This document shows, piece by piece, positions 12,545 through 23,099 of a stretch of DNA of 64,000 nt. Numbering within the stretch: the stretch's first letter is position 1; the number at the start of each line of letters is the position of its first letter. The notes beneath the pieces were generated by a model. That model saw nothing but the letters and a program-made list of their open reading frames with translations. It did no database searches and had not been told where the DNA came from. Made by a program: the position numbers and the translations under genes. Source of the DNA: Fomes fomentarius (taxonomy: Eukaryota > Basidiomycota > Agaricomycetes > Polyporales > Polyporaceae); NCBI GenBank assembly GCA_022606135.1, contig JABYQN010000002.1, positions 3,286,001 to 3,350,000 on the forward strand, given 5' to 3'.

Positions 12545-13602
12545 ACTATCTCTATCATATGTTCTGGGACTCGGATGGAACTCACGTGGACGCTGCACTC
12601 TTTGACCATGCTATATACCCTTCGTAATGACAACCCCTTAGAGTCGACTTGCCATGCCTTCGTGTTACGCTGTATCGGTAGTAGACAGTCTGCCAATCTC
12701 TCAGTCTGGACACATACGCAGCTGTGCATCACGCCGGAGCTGTGTATGTAGTGTTCCGGATCACCATAAGTGGAACAAGTGGAACCTGAGGAGAGGAATC
12801 AGGGCGGCTGCTAGCCATTAATTGCTGTGCTGGGGCACCTGACGATGCGCCCTTGCAACGCCTTCGAACTCATCTTCAAGTTTCATATCTTCCCCGATGA
12901 CAGCTCCCGGCCGGCGACGTGGGCGGCCGAACCTTCCCACTCGGCCGACGTGCCCCGGTTTTTAGGTGTTCCTGCTCATACTCAATCTATCGCCATGTGG
13001 AAAGCTGACTGTGACAATAGATGCCGCCACGGCCACTTGACCAAATCCGCTTTCTTATTCAATCCAGCGACTGCGAGCTTATCAAATTCCAGTGAAGATT
13101 CCCGTTCATTTGCTCCGATACGTAAGTCGGACTGAGGAGTCGGGATTGACGTGAGACAGGAAACAAGAGATAGAACAGACAGAACGACAGTACTGATCAA
13201 GAGTTGATGGGCGTTGTGGCGGAAAGACATCGGACTTGGAAAGTCGGACCAGAACCTAGTGCTCAATCGACTACTGGATCTGAGGAACGCTTGCGGAACG
13301 GCCTCGCCACCTTGGTGTGAGACGAACGCACCGGGGCACGCCGCCCTGTGTTCCATCTTTTGATGCAGCCCAATGCAGCCCGTACGCCCGCATCTTGCCC
13401 AAGGACGACGACCACTCCCCTCCCCCGCCTCGCCACTGCGAATGTTCGCTTGACGGACTAGCTTTCCAGCTGTAACAACATCCAGTCCATTCTTTCCCGT
13501 GTTTACTGTCTCTACTAAGTTTCTCTTCTGGGCTGTCCTGCACTCTCTCTCGCCTCCCTGACTTCTCTCTGGAACGGGCTTCCTCGGGACCCGGCCGCGG
13601 CG
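12545..13602. other. Intergenic, 5' region of the KRE6-like gene
   Basis: This is about 1 kb between the CorA stop and the KRE6 start. It is pyrimidine-rich just upstream of 13603 (CT-rich stretch about 13520-13580), as in many basidiomycete core promoters and leaders. Open frames on the minus strand here have no recognisable content. Confidence 0.5.
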
Positions 13603-15994
13603 ATGAACTCTCAAACCAACCTCCTTGGCTCCAGGTCACAACAATTTGGAGGAAGCGGGTCCCCACACGCAAACTATGCACGTCCGCCCAAGCCTCTTCG
13701 GAACGCAAGCAGCCACTCCTCACTTGTAAGTTGCCAAGAAATGACTCGGCTGTGACCGTCCGTCTGAAGCATCTACTTCTAGCTCAGTGCACACACTAAC
13801 CATGATTCTATCCATCCTTCGATCTCGGAGAAGGTCTTTACTTTTGTCGTTTGATCACCAGCCCAGCTTACGCCTAGTTCCATAGTTTGTCTTGCCCTTG
13901 GACCCGAGTATGCTCAATGGACCCGAGGCCGATGACAAGCTACACAACCCAGATCCTGTGAGGGATCGGCGTAACGACCAGGGCGGAAGCATTATAACCG
14001 GCCGTGGTCTTATGAATTTGGGATGTATCTTTATACTCGCCACTGCGATTTTGGCTCTCTTGTGCGTCGATCTCCCGCCAATTCTGCTTGTCGGTCGGCT
14101 GATCATATCTCAATCTGCAGTGCAGGATACCCGATCATCACTTACTTCACAACCCCAAAGCCTTCGACTATGGGCGGCTTCAACTTTGGTGGCATAAACG
14201 CGAGCGGGCAGGTCCCAGACATTCCTGGGAATTGGGGTCTTGTCGACAAGGACACACCTCCTGAGGTTCGGACAAAGGTGGACTATATCAACGGCAAGAC
14301 ATATCAGCTTATCTTCAGCGACGAGTTCAACGTCGACGGACGTACCTTTTACCCTGGCGACGACCCGTATTGGGAGGCCGTTGACCTGCACTATTGGGCT
14401 ACTGGCAATTTGGAGTGGTACGATCCGTCCACAATCACAACTCGCAATGGTGCGCTTGAGATCACGCTGTCCAAGACACCCAACCACGATCTGGACTACA
14501 TGGGGGCATGATTCAGACTTGGAACAAGTTCTGCTTCACTGGTGGCATTCTCGAGGCATCCGTCACGCTGCCTGGCTCGAACAACATCCACGGATTGTGG
14601 CCCGCCGTATGGGCCATGGGCAACCTCGGTCGTGCTGGCTACGGTGCTTCACTCGACGGCATGGTGATTCGCTGAATTTTGTCCATTTCTTGACTTTCTC
14701 TCTGGCTGACTATGGTGCTGGTACTCAGTGGCCTTACACGTACGACGCGTGTGACGTCGGTACCCTTAAGAACCAGACCCTCAACAACCTCCCAGTTGCA
14801 GCCTTGACGGACAATGACGAGTCCTACGACGGCGCGCTGTCGTTCCAACCTGGCCAACGGTTGTCGCGCTGCACGTGCCCTGGCGAATCACATCCTGGCC
14901 CGATCCATGAGAACAACGACTATGTCGGCCGCTCTGCTCCCGAAATTGATGTCTTCGAAGCACAGGTGCGTCTTTAGAGATATTCTTCTATCTCAATCCA
15001 GCGGGACATCTGACACGACTCGGTGGCGGTAGATCGGCGGAACACCCAAGGGCAATAAGTTCGGAGCTGTGTCTCAGTCCGGACAATGGGCGGTACGTAC
15101 TCATCCTAAGTGTGCCGCCACATTCTTCGAAGGCTGAAAGTTATCATTTAGCCATACAACTACCAATACACCTGGATCAACAACTCCGATACCCTGTTCA
15201 TCGCCGACGAGACAATCAGTACGCTGAACACCTACAAGGGAGGTGTCTATCAGCAAGCTACGTCTGTTGTCACAGCAACGAGTATGTTTGAGCTCTATTC
15301 GGCAAGAATGGGCCCCGTTGTACTGACGTCTGGGCCTCAGACCAGGATGCGTATGAGCTGACTGGGGGTGCGTTCTCCGTCTTTGGCTTCCAATACAAAC
15401 CCGGCTTCGGTGATGCAGTAGGTGGCTTGCGTCCAACTTGCCTAGACTCCACACTGACGCATCTCGTGCGCAGTACATCGGATGGATCAACGATGGCAAG
15501 CTCGCCTGGCACATGACCCAGGCTGGTATGGGACCAGACCCGATCTCAGAAATCAGCGACCGTCCGGTTCCGCAAGAGCCCCTGGTGAGTACCCGATACT
15601 AGCGGACCAGACCAGCCGCTTTGGCTTGTCTCGTCCACACGATATGGGGACTGATCGCGCGCACCGCAGTACCTCATCGTCAATCTGGGCATCTCAGAGA
15701 AGTTCGGTTTCGTCGACTTCGAGCGCCTCACGTTCCCGACTACGATGCGCGTCGACTGGGTGCGAGTGTACCAGGATCCGGACGCACCCAACATCGGCTG
15801 TGACCCTCCCGACTTCCCGACCAAGGCGTATATCGAGGAGTGCGTTATCTCACTTCGTGTCCCAGATTTTGCGCCCATACTGATATGCTGGCGTGCACAG
15901 GTACATTGAGGCGTATACCAACCCGAACCTCACCACGTGGGTTGATGACTACAAGCAGCCTATGCCCAAGAACAAATTCCAAGGCGATTGCTGA
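13603..15994 (+). CDS. SKN1/KRE6 beta-glucan synthesis-associated protein
   Basis: This is a type II membrane protein of the secretory route needed for beta-1,6-glucan assembly in the wall; its lumenal domain has the GH16 fold. Exon 1 (13603-13725) encodes a Ser-rich cytosolic tail. Exon 2 starts at 13886 and carries the membrane anchor [18 protein letters not shown], followed across a splice by [10 protein letters not shown]. The lumenal domain includes [45 protein letters not shown] and the GH16 catalytic-type motif EIDVFEAQ (E-x-D-x-x-E) ending at 14965. Later exons start at 15033, 15152, 15341, 15474, 15670 and 15901; the stop is TGA at 15992. Frame is lost at a G5 run (14502-14506): as written GACTACATG runs into a stop, while one extra G would give [14 protein letters not shown]. 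No splice site explains this. Confidence 0.9.
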
Positions 15995-16402
15995 TGTTGT
16001 GGCCTGTTCCGAATGTACTCTCTGCTGTGTACAGATATCGCTTTGTTGACACCATCCGAACCGCACCCTTAATTATTATATTAGTAGTTATTCACAGGGT
16101 GACGCGCATGGTTACTGAGGCATGGATCAGAGCATGAGCTGGGATTGCATCTCTATGTTATTTAGTACGTTATCCAGCAACCAGGTGGGTATCAATGGCT
16201 AGAGCAGCGAACAGATATTCTCGGCGGAGAGACTCAGGAAGGAGTGAAGACTATGCTACATAAACTACATTCTGAAGAGAGCAAAGAGTGCCCTGCGATC
16301 CTCCATATCATAAGAGTGGACATAGTGGCCCATAGAAGCGTGGCATACGAATAGATGAGTAGATGTGAATAGCGGTCATGACGCTTCAGTAACCCGAGTC
16401 GT
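15995..16402. other. Convergent intergenic region
   Basis: These 408 bases lie between two convergent stop codons. The DNA just after 16060 is AT-rich (ATTATTATATTAGTAG), fitting a 3' end or poly(A) region for the KRE6-like gene. No gene is seen. Confidence 0.5.
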
Positions 16403-18094
16403 TCATGAGGATTCGTGAATATCCCGCTTCTTGTCGCAGAGTGCCACGACGCGTTTGCTCTCCTCTAGTACGGCTAGCACTGCACACAAGGGAGCGCAAC
16501 ACGAATCAGCACACAGTGAACAATGAATGCGGGAGAACAACGCACCTTTTGCCTGGAACTCTGACTGCTTCTGCTCAATCTGCTCGCTGCTGATCAGAAT
16601 CTTGTTCTCCTGGAGCCTCGCCGCCTGCTGGTTTTGGTGCAGCTGCTCCGTCTCTATCCTGACGCGCTCCTGCGACTCCTCAACGCGCTGACAGAGCACG
16701 CGCATCGCCTCTATCTCGTCGTGGTACTCTAGACGCAACTTCTCCAGCTCAGCACCTGCACACCAGGCACCTTGAGTAACGTTTCGACGCTCCGCTTCAC
16801 CAGGATGCACTTACTCAGCACTTCTGCCTCGTTCGATGTCTTGATGTAGTGGGACATCTGGTCCACCCAATCCCGGTCCATCGCCCACGCGACGGACTTG
16901 GACTGGCTAGCGACGCTCAACCGGCTGAAGCTGTCGCGCTTCTTGAGACTACTCCGCCTGCGCACGATCGGACGGTGTTCATGCTCCTGATCCTCGTGTA
17001 TCGTAGGCAGGCCATTAGGCGGGGTAGACACCTTCGGCGGGGTGATCGAAGGAGATTCCCTCGGTGACGGCGAGGGCGCGGGGACAGGACTGCTGGAGAC
17101 GGGTAGATCTAGCACCTGCGGTGCGGGCGAGTTGAGCTCGGAAGGGTCAGACAGCGTACGGTCTGGCGAGGCAGAGCGTGCGCGTGTCCGGTAAGGGATG
17201 GGTAGAGGGTCCGGGGAGCGTGCTTGTGGCCGCGCGGCATGGTCTGCACGCAAGTAATCGCCAGACTTCCGTCCCTCTGAAGGGCGCGAGCCACCAGGAT
17301 GATAGCCGGGAGCAGCAGGCATGGATACCTGACGTGCATGTCCGCGCGCCGCTCCAGGGTTGCGTGGACGTTGTTCCTGTCTTGGGGGAAGAGGGCCCGT
17401 ATGGGTATATGGGGGGCCGAGTTGTGTGGAGGGCCGGGCCGTCTCATAGTACGCTCGGGCGCGGACGCGCCAGAAGCGGGAAGCCTACTTGAAGAAGGTG
17501 TGCGACGTACCGATGCTTGCGACTGCGAGTATGCTTGCACCCGGGCCTGGTGCGCCATGCACTCCTTGCAATCCCGACAATATGTCGTCGCGGCTGGCTC
17601 CGTAGCGACCTTGACGACCTCCCCACCCTGCATCTTGAACCATCTTTCCATCTCCTTCAATCGGAAGTCCGGAGGGGCATGGATGGTCTGGAACATGACC
17701 CGTGGAGTGGGCTTGTCCTTCGGAGTCGCAGCACGACTGAGACGAGTGCATTTGCGAATCATACGGTCCTTGAGATGCCGAATCTGCACAATGCGCTCCC
17801 AGTTGGCCGACTTGTCTTTCGCTAGCTCCGCGACCTCGGCCTTCAATAAATGAGTATAGATGAGTGCGGTGCGAGGTGGGATCAAGACCTAAGGAATTGG
17901 CCGCATCGAATATCAAGAAAGACTCTGGGGAGAACGAATAGAAAGCATACCCGGAGTTCATTTGGAGTGTCCGTGCATTGTATGTAACGCCAGCCCGACC
18001 TGGTTGTCCCATCTGGATTCTCCAGTTGGCCGCGCACCGGACTCTGCTGGTAGTAGTTGAGCCTCGGGTTAGGCGCGGTTCGGGTGGAGGCCAT
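16403..18094 (-). CDS. Unrecognised protein with C-terminal coiled coil
   Basis: I do not recognise this protein. From ATG 18094 the first exon ends in SGWRYIQCTDTPNELR and splices (62-base intron) to VLIPPRTALIYTHLLKAEVAELAKDK, which continues into a basic helical region. A CRDCKEC motif (two CxxC-like Cys pairs) lies near residue 140 and could bind metal. A long low-complexity Pro/Ser/Arg region follows, including VRRRSSLKKRDSFSRLS, a likely phosphorylation cluster. The C terminus is a charged coiled coil, ELEKLRLEYHDEIEAMRVL through EQIEQKQSEFQAK, ending EESKRVVALCDKKRDIHESS. The stop is TGA at 16403. Exons join in frame with GT-AG introns, which supports a real gene. A scaffold or cytoskeletal role would fit the composition, but this is inference only. 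Confidence 0.7.
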
Positions 18095-18217
18095 AGCTGT
18101 GCGCGGTGGCAGGTCCAGAGCACTTATGAAGACCGCGATTGATGACCGACAATGCAGGAGCAAGAAGTGGACGGGAGAGAACAAAAAGGCAGGAGGAATG
18201 GGACCGAGGAGCCTGCG

Positions 18218-18225
18218 AAAATATA
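18218..18225 (-). promoter_or_regulatory. Possible TATA element
   Basis: Read on the minus strand this is TATATTTT, about 125 bases upstream of the start at 18094. The element is weak and is called only from its position. Confidence 0.3.
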
Positions 18226-19024
18226 AGCGAGGCACGCCTCTGTTGCAGTGATCTTTTACTATCACCGCGCTTACTTGAGCTGTCTCAGTGTCTGCACCCT
18301 GTACACATGGGCCGTGTCGCGGCCGGACAGTGGCGGTCGTGGTCGTCCTCGTTCCCCATGCAAGCTCGACATTGAAGGCAAGTCCAGCTCAGGGAAGCGT
18401 CAGTTGGACTCGGAACCAAGCCAACAACCCTTTCGACTTGCCATACATGTATCCGCACCTCTCCCGCGGTCGCCGCTTCTCATCAACTCCGACTCACATC
18501 CATCGATTATGACTGGGAGACTCGCCCCGATGGGATGGCCACAAGAAGTTCTCGGAGAGTGCAGCGAGGCTGGAGACTGAGCGTCGACGGCCTGGCAGGG
18601 TAACTAACAGTCATGGTAGTGTACGTGCTGATGCATCGTGGGGCTTGTGTGAGCATGTTTGTACACGGCACGCCACATTATGGATGCAACCCCGACAGTG
18701 TTTATTTGACTTGGTTCGAGTGCAATCTCCGTGTACGACGCGTAATCGCAGAAGCAACGAGCGAGCCTCGTTCCCGCGACAGATGAGAAAGAAGAATTAC
18801 ATTGTACAAGCCTAGGCGCAGCTGTTTTCCGCTAGCACATGCTTAGTATACCTTCCGCATTAGGCAGTTGTCGCCGGTCAAGTTTGGTGGCCGGGATTCC
18901 CACAGAAGGGCGCGCTCTGCAAACCGTTGCTTCAAGCTTATCCACCTTTCCCCGCAACGTCCCCTGCGGGTCGCCCCCGACTCTCTCGTGCTCTTGTTTC
19001 CTCTCTCTTCTGTCCTTACATTCA
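18226..19024. other. Intergenic region
   Basis: These bases lie between the divergent coiled-coil gene and PEX16. Short open frames are present, but none shows recognisable protein content or good splice structure. No repeat is seen. Confidence 0.45.
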
Positions 19025-20392
19025 ATGTCTTCTGCTCTGGCTCACTATGAATCCTTTCTTGTCGCCCATGTCTCCACCATATCCAGCCTCGAGTCCACAC
19101 TGAGGTCCATTACGTGGCTCCTCCCCGGCCGCTTCAAGGATGCTGAACTCGCTTCAGAAGCTCGTCAGTTTCGTTGCTATCATGACTACTGATACCGCTG
19201 TTGATACTAGAAAATGTAGTATCCGCGATTCTGAATGTCATGAGCATGTACCATGATACTCTTCTCGCAAAGGTCGCACGCACCGATCCCAAGTACAAGC
19301 CTCTCCTACCCGCCTCACCCCACACTCGCTATACTCGTGCTTGGTGTGCGAAGGATGCTCGCTATAAATGGGCTGCTCGTGCCCTTGAGTTGATTCGCTT
19401 TACCGAACTCTTGCTCGAAATGGGTCTCCGCAGGAAGGTATCGCCTAAGACTCGCTGGAGGGGAGTCGTCATGCTCGAGGTTCTCAAGTGCGTATCACGC
19501 CCTGGACATGCAGTCAATCAACCAATTAGTCTTTCAGAGCGCTCCTTCGTCTCGTCTTGTTGCGTATCACCCGACGTCCCCTCGTCTCTTCTCCCATCCC
19601 CGAGCGTGAATTCGATCCAGAGAACGTCCCGTCGGGCTCGGACACATCCTCACCGACTTTGGCGGCTTCTTCGCCACCATCATCAATTCCGTCCACGCCG
19701 GAGCATCTGAAGAACAACCACATTGCGCTACCCCTTCATCCTCTTTTGACGCCGCCTCCCCCACACAATCTCCTATCCCGGTGGAAGACTTCTTGCTCCC
19801 AAAAGCACTGACCACATCTTCAGTCAAGGCGCCTACATCCCTGATCAAGCCTCTTGGGAGTCCCAAGGAATGGCTCGCCGAGGTCATATACACCGTTCGT
19901 CCGCTGGTGTATGGTAAGCACGCAGATCTCGTGTTTGTTGGCTGGGTCCGCTGATAGATGTTCCTATGTACAGCTACTATGCTTGCTTCAGGAAGGAAGG
20001 ACAACAGACCTCTCATGACCGCGCTGGCACTAGAACTTCTTGCGCTCAACCTCCGACGGGTTCCGAGTCAGTCATCTGTGCTCGAGCGCTCAGAATACGC
20101 GCGCAGAGACCGGGACATCACTTGGTACTTGCTAAGAGGTTCCATTTGGGATACTTGGACTAGGTTCGTACCGCGTATCTTTACCGTGTTGTCCGCGCTG
20201 ACGTGATGTGGCCACCTGCAGGCCGAAGTTGGAGAACTTCGCCAACAAGACTGCGCACACCCCATTCGTCGGCATATTCAGCGCATTCGTGAAGGATTGG
20301 ATCCCATTGATCGACGAGTATTATTATTGTACGCTCACCTCCATCTTTCACGATATTTGTGCTCACTTCTATCCATAGATACTGCTCCATAG
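19025..20392 (+). CDS. PEX16: Peroxisomal membrane biogenesis protein PEX16
   Basis: PEX16 is an integral membrane peroxin that recruits PEX3 and peroxisomal membrane proteins, acting at the ER and peroxisome. Exon 1 is 19025-19163 (MSSALAHYESFLVAHVSTISSLEST, then WLLPGRFKDAELASEA). It continues with AILNVMSMYHDTLLAK, SPHTRYTRAW, ALELIRFTELLLEMGLRRK and RWRGVVMLEVLKALLRL, all typical of the family. The C-terminal half holds EWLAEVIYTVRPLVYATMLASGRKDNRPLMTALALEL and LLRGSIWDTWTRPKLENFA, ending EYYYYTAP at TAG 20390. A Pro/Ser-rich insertion lies mid-protein (around 19600-19750). The acceptor of intron 1 is ambiguous (see findings). Length of about 390 residues fits fungal PEX16. Confidence 0.93.
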
Positions 20393-20664
20393 TGGTGATT
20401 ACTGGTCTGGGTGAAGTCTCAATCACTATGCATACACCCGTGTATGAAGTATCCATCGCTCGCCGTTTCGGCGCGAGTTGCTACACTATCTTGTAATGCG
20501 CGCAGCCCTTCCTAATAAGATACTCAATTCATCTTCACGCCAAGGTATGTGTCCGTTATAGCCGAACCAAGGTCAGGGAGCGGCGGCCCGCGCACGGGAA
20601 ACAGGATTCCGGGCACACATGACCTCCCCTGACCTCCGATTCGATCGATTACGCCGGCTAAAAC
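20393..20664. other. Intergenic region, upstream of the cupin gene
   Basis: This is the promoter-side DNA of the cupin gene. It has GC-rich patches around 20580-20620. No gene is seen. Confidence 0.4.
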
Positions 20665-20670
20665 TATAAA
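20665..20670 (+). promoter_or_regulatory. TATA box of the cupin gene
   Basis: TATAAA lies 79 bases before the ATG at 20744, a normal position for fungal genes. Confidence 0.55.
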
Positions 20671-20743
20671 GTTGTGCTCTACTTACCATTGCGCTCTCGT
20701 GCCCTCATTTCATTTGGTTGAGTGTCAGACTTGGGGGATTTCA

Positions 20744-21513
20744 GATGTCTACTGCTCCGGGCCTGCTTCCCGGGGTGCGGCGCGTCGTCACCGGCCACCG
20801 CGACGGAGTGGCAGTGGTGAAGAGCGATGTGGTCATCCAGCCGCAGCAGGTATGTGGACGGATCGAAGTTACTGAGAGCTGTGGTGGCTCAGGCGTTAAT
20901 GACGGTATTCGTTCGCAGGCTGGTGAAAAGTTTCCAGATGCGAGGGTTGCGCCTGTCTGGAAGACTGGGCCGTTGCCGGTGAACGACAATAATGACGAGT
21001 GCGAAGAACATCCTGTTCGCCTTCGTTGCTGGCAATTGATGTCCAATTGTGTACAGGACAGACGGTGCGACTAGACAGGCGGATGGCGATTTCGGAATCG
21101 TCGTGAAAGCTGGTACGAACCTGCAGTTTACGGACCTTGGGCCTGGTGCTAGTGCCCCTGCTGTGAGTACCTGCACTCAATGTGTACCACGAGCAGGCAT
21201 TCAACCTTTCCACAGCACAGGACGTCTTCGCTTGACCACAATATCCTCAGTACGTCACCTCACATCGACGCCACATCCGGGCGCTCTGAACTGACGAGAT
21301 TGAACAGTTAGCGGGAAGCTCATTCTTCAGATGGAAGATGGGTCGGAGACGTTGCTCGAGAATCCAGGCGATGTAGTGGTCCAGCGCGGCACCATACATG
21401 GCTGGAAGAACCCCGGTCCGGGCTGGGCACGGTGGGCTACCGTGCTCATCGACGCACACCCGGCTGTTGTGAACGGTGACGCCTTGAAGGCGGACATGGG
21501 TGACTTGCAGTAG
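20744..21513 (+). CDS. Cupin-domain protein
   Basis: This is a small beta-barrel cupin of roughly 180 residues. The N terminus reads MSTAPGLLPGVRRVVTGHRDG. The later exons give DLGPGASAPA (ending 21162), HRTSSLDHNIL (21214-21249) and, from 21308, ISGKLILQMEDGSETLLENPGDVVVQRGTIHGWKNPG, which is the cupin 2 core. It ends WATVLIDAHPAV and closes at TAG 21511. Fungal relatives of this architecture occur in or near secondary-metabolite and sugar-acid loci; their chemistry is mostly unknown. The first cupin motif keeps its His (HRT), and the second keeps His in TIHGW, so a metal site is plausible. The gene is convergent with the SDR gene, 113 bases away. Confidence 0.8.
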
Positions 21514-21626
21514 GGCTTGAGGTCAGTGCAGTCGAGCAAGGCCGACTATACGATACGCAATGAAAACGCTTCGACAGATTTGGTTGTAATATTACAAGGA
21601 AGCACGAGACTACCATGCGGCCCCGA

Positions 21627-22695
21627 TCACTGCAGATTGACAAACAGACCACCGTCGACGAGGACTTGGCCTCCCGTCATGTATTTCGACAATTCGCTCG
21701 CAAGGAACACGACCGGGCCGGCGATGTCGTCCGGGGCTGTGTCATGCAGTCGCTTCAGCACAAGCGCTACGATACGATGAGTGTCGTACCTCCAAGCCGC
21801 CCTAGCACCGTACGCTTGACCATGGCTTCCCGCTTCTGCACGTCCGCCAGGTCTTCTTTGTTTATATCTGTCGCGATAGTGCCTGGAAGGACGGCATTTG
21901 CGCGGATGTTGTACTTCCCAAGGGCCACCGCGCAGCTTTGCATGAGCGATAGGATTCCGGCCTTCGTGGGAGTGTAGTGACTGGTTACAGAAACTGAATA
22001 TGCGCCTCTAGGTAAGCACAAACACGACGTGGGGCTCACACTTGGTATTCTCCGCCGACGAGGGCGGAGATGGAGGATATGCCGATGATGGAGCCACCCT
22101 GCGGCACCTGGTTCTTCATCTGGTTCGCAACGGCTGCACACCAGACAGAGTGGATTGAGCCCAAGGTGCTCGTCAGAAGAGCTGTTGCTTACTTTGAACG
22201 ATGTAGAACGTGCCGTCAAGGTTCACTTGACGAGTTCGCTCCCATACCTCTGCCGGCATTGAGAGGAATTCCGAGAATGGGCAGATGCCGGCATTGCTGA
22301 CGAGGACGTCTGCGCATCGAAAGTTAATAATGGTCGTGAAGCTCATGCCGAGACGCTGCTACCTATCCGGCCGAACACCTTGACTCCTTCGTCCACAATC
22401 TAGGAAGTATCTTTGAGCATCCATCGCAGAACTCGAAGGGCAAACGGCGTCTCCCTACCTTCTGGGATGTTTCTCGCAATGCGATGTCTCCCGGTACACC
22501 AAGAACTTTTGAATGAGTGTGTAGGCTTTCAAGCTCTTCCTTCAGCGACTGGATCTCTTTCGTTGTCGCCTCATCACCATAGTAGTGCAAGATGAGACCA
22601 GTCGCGCCATGCTTCGCGCATTCCAGAGCACAAGCGCGCCCAATGCCTCTTGAAGCGCCAGTGATGCAGATGACCTTGTTCGCAAGCAGTGACAT
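21627..22695 (-). CDS. SDR, likely L-rhamnose 1-dehydrogenase (LRA1 type)
   Basis: This is a short-chain dehydrogenase that in yeasts oxidises L-rhamnose to its lactone, the first step of the non-phosphorylated rhamnose pathway. ATG 22695 opens MSLLANKVICITGASRGIG (Rossmann TGxxxGIG). Then come HYYGDEATTKEIQSLKEEL and GDIALRET. After an intron comes IVDEGVKVFGRID, then the SNAG motif, GGSIIGISSISALVGG with the catalytic Ser, and YTPTKAGILSLMQS with Tyr and Lys of YxxxK. The C-terminal segments GKYNIRANAVLPGTIATDIN and LVDGGLFVNLQ closely resemble the characterised fungal rhamnose dehydrogenase as I recall it. The stop is TGA at 21627. The SDR call is firm; the rhamnose substrate is inferred from resemblance. 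Confidence 0.8.
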
Positions 22696-23099
22696 ATCGA
22701 TCTCGCCGGTGCAAGTGCAGAGTGTTGACGGTGCTGAGCTCGAGTGTCCGGAATCCTTTTCTATGAGGAGAGCACGAACCCTGATCCCGGGGCGATTGTC
22801 TTCTCGAGCGGGGATCGGGGGAGCTTCAGGCCAATCCTTTCCCTACGGTCCGCCGGAGCCGAGGGCCCAATGTCACAGGGACATTGAGAGGGGTGTCCCA
22901 CTGACGCGACTCCGCACTCGACCGTCAGACGGACCACAGACTGACGGGCCATGGCCCGCCCAAGGCATACCGGGCGGCGCCCGGCCCACAGCCAAGTGTC
23001 GCGAAACTCTGCGTATATAAGGACAGGGCGTTCTGGGAACCAAGTCAACATCCCTCGATTCCGTACTTCCATCGTCCAAACACACCCCTCTTGCCCACG
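22696..23099. promoter_or_regulatory. Divergent intergenic region, SDR / KARI-like
   Basis: These 404 bases lie between divergent starts. TATATAA at 23014-23020 is 80 bases before the ATG at 23100 and is a good TATA box for the reductoisomerase-like gene. GC-rich DNA around 22840-22990 may hold the operators of both genes. Confidence 0.5.
23014..23020 (+). promoter_or_regulatory. TATA box of the KARI-like gene
   Basis: TATATAA sits 80 bases upstream of ATG 23100, in a GC-rich background. Confidence 0.6.

Noticed and set aside
12982..13723. Minus-strand frames of 150 and 210 codons upstream of the KRE6-like gene
   Set aside because: No recognisable content, and they overlap exon 1 of the plus-strand gene, whose splice and sequence are convincing.
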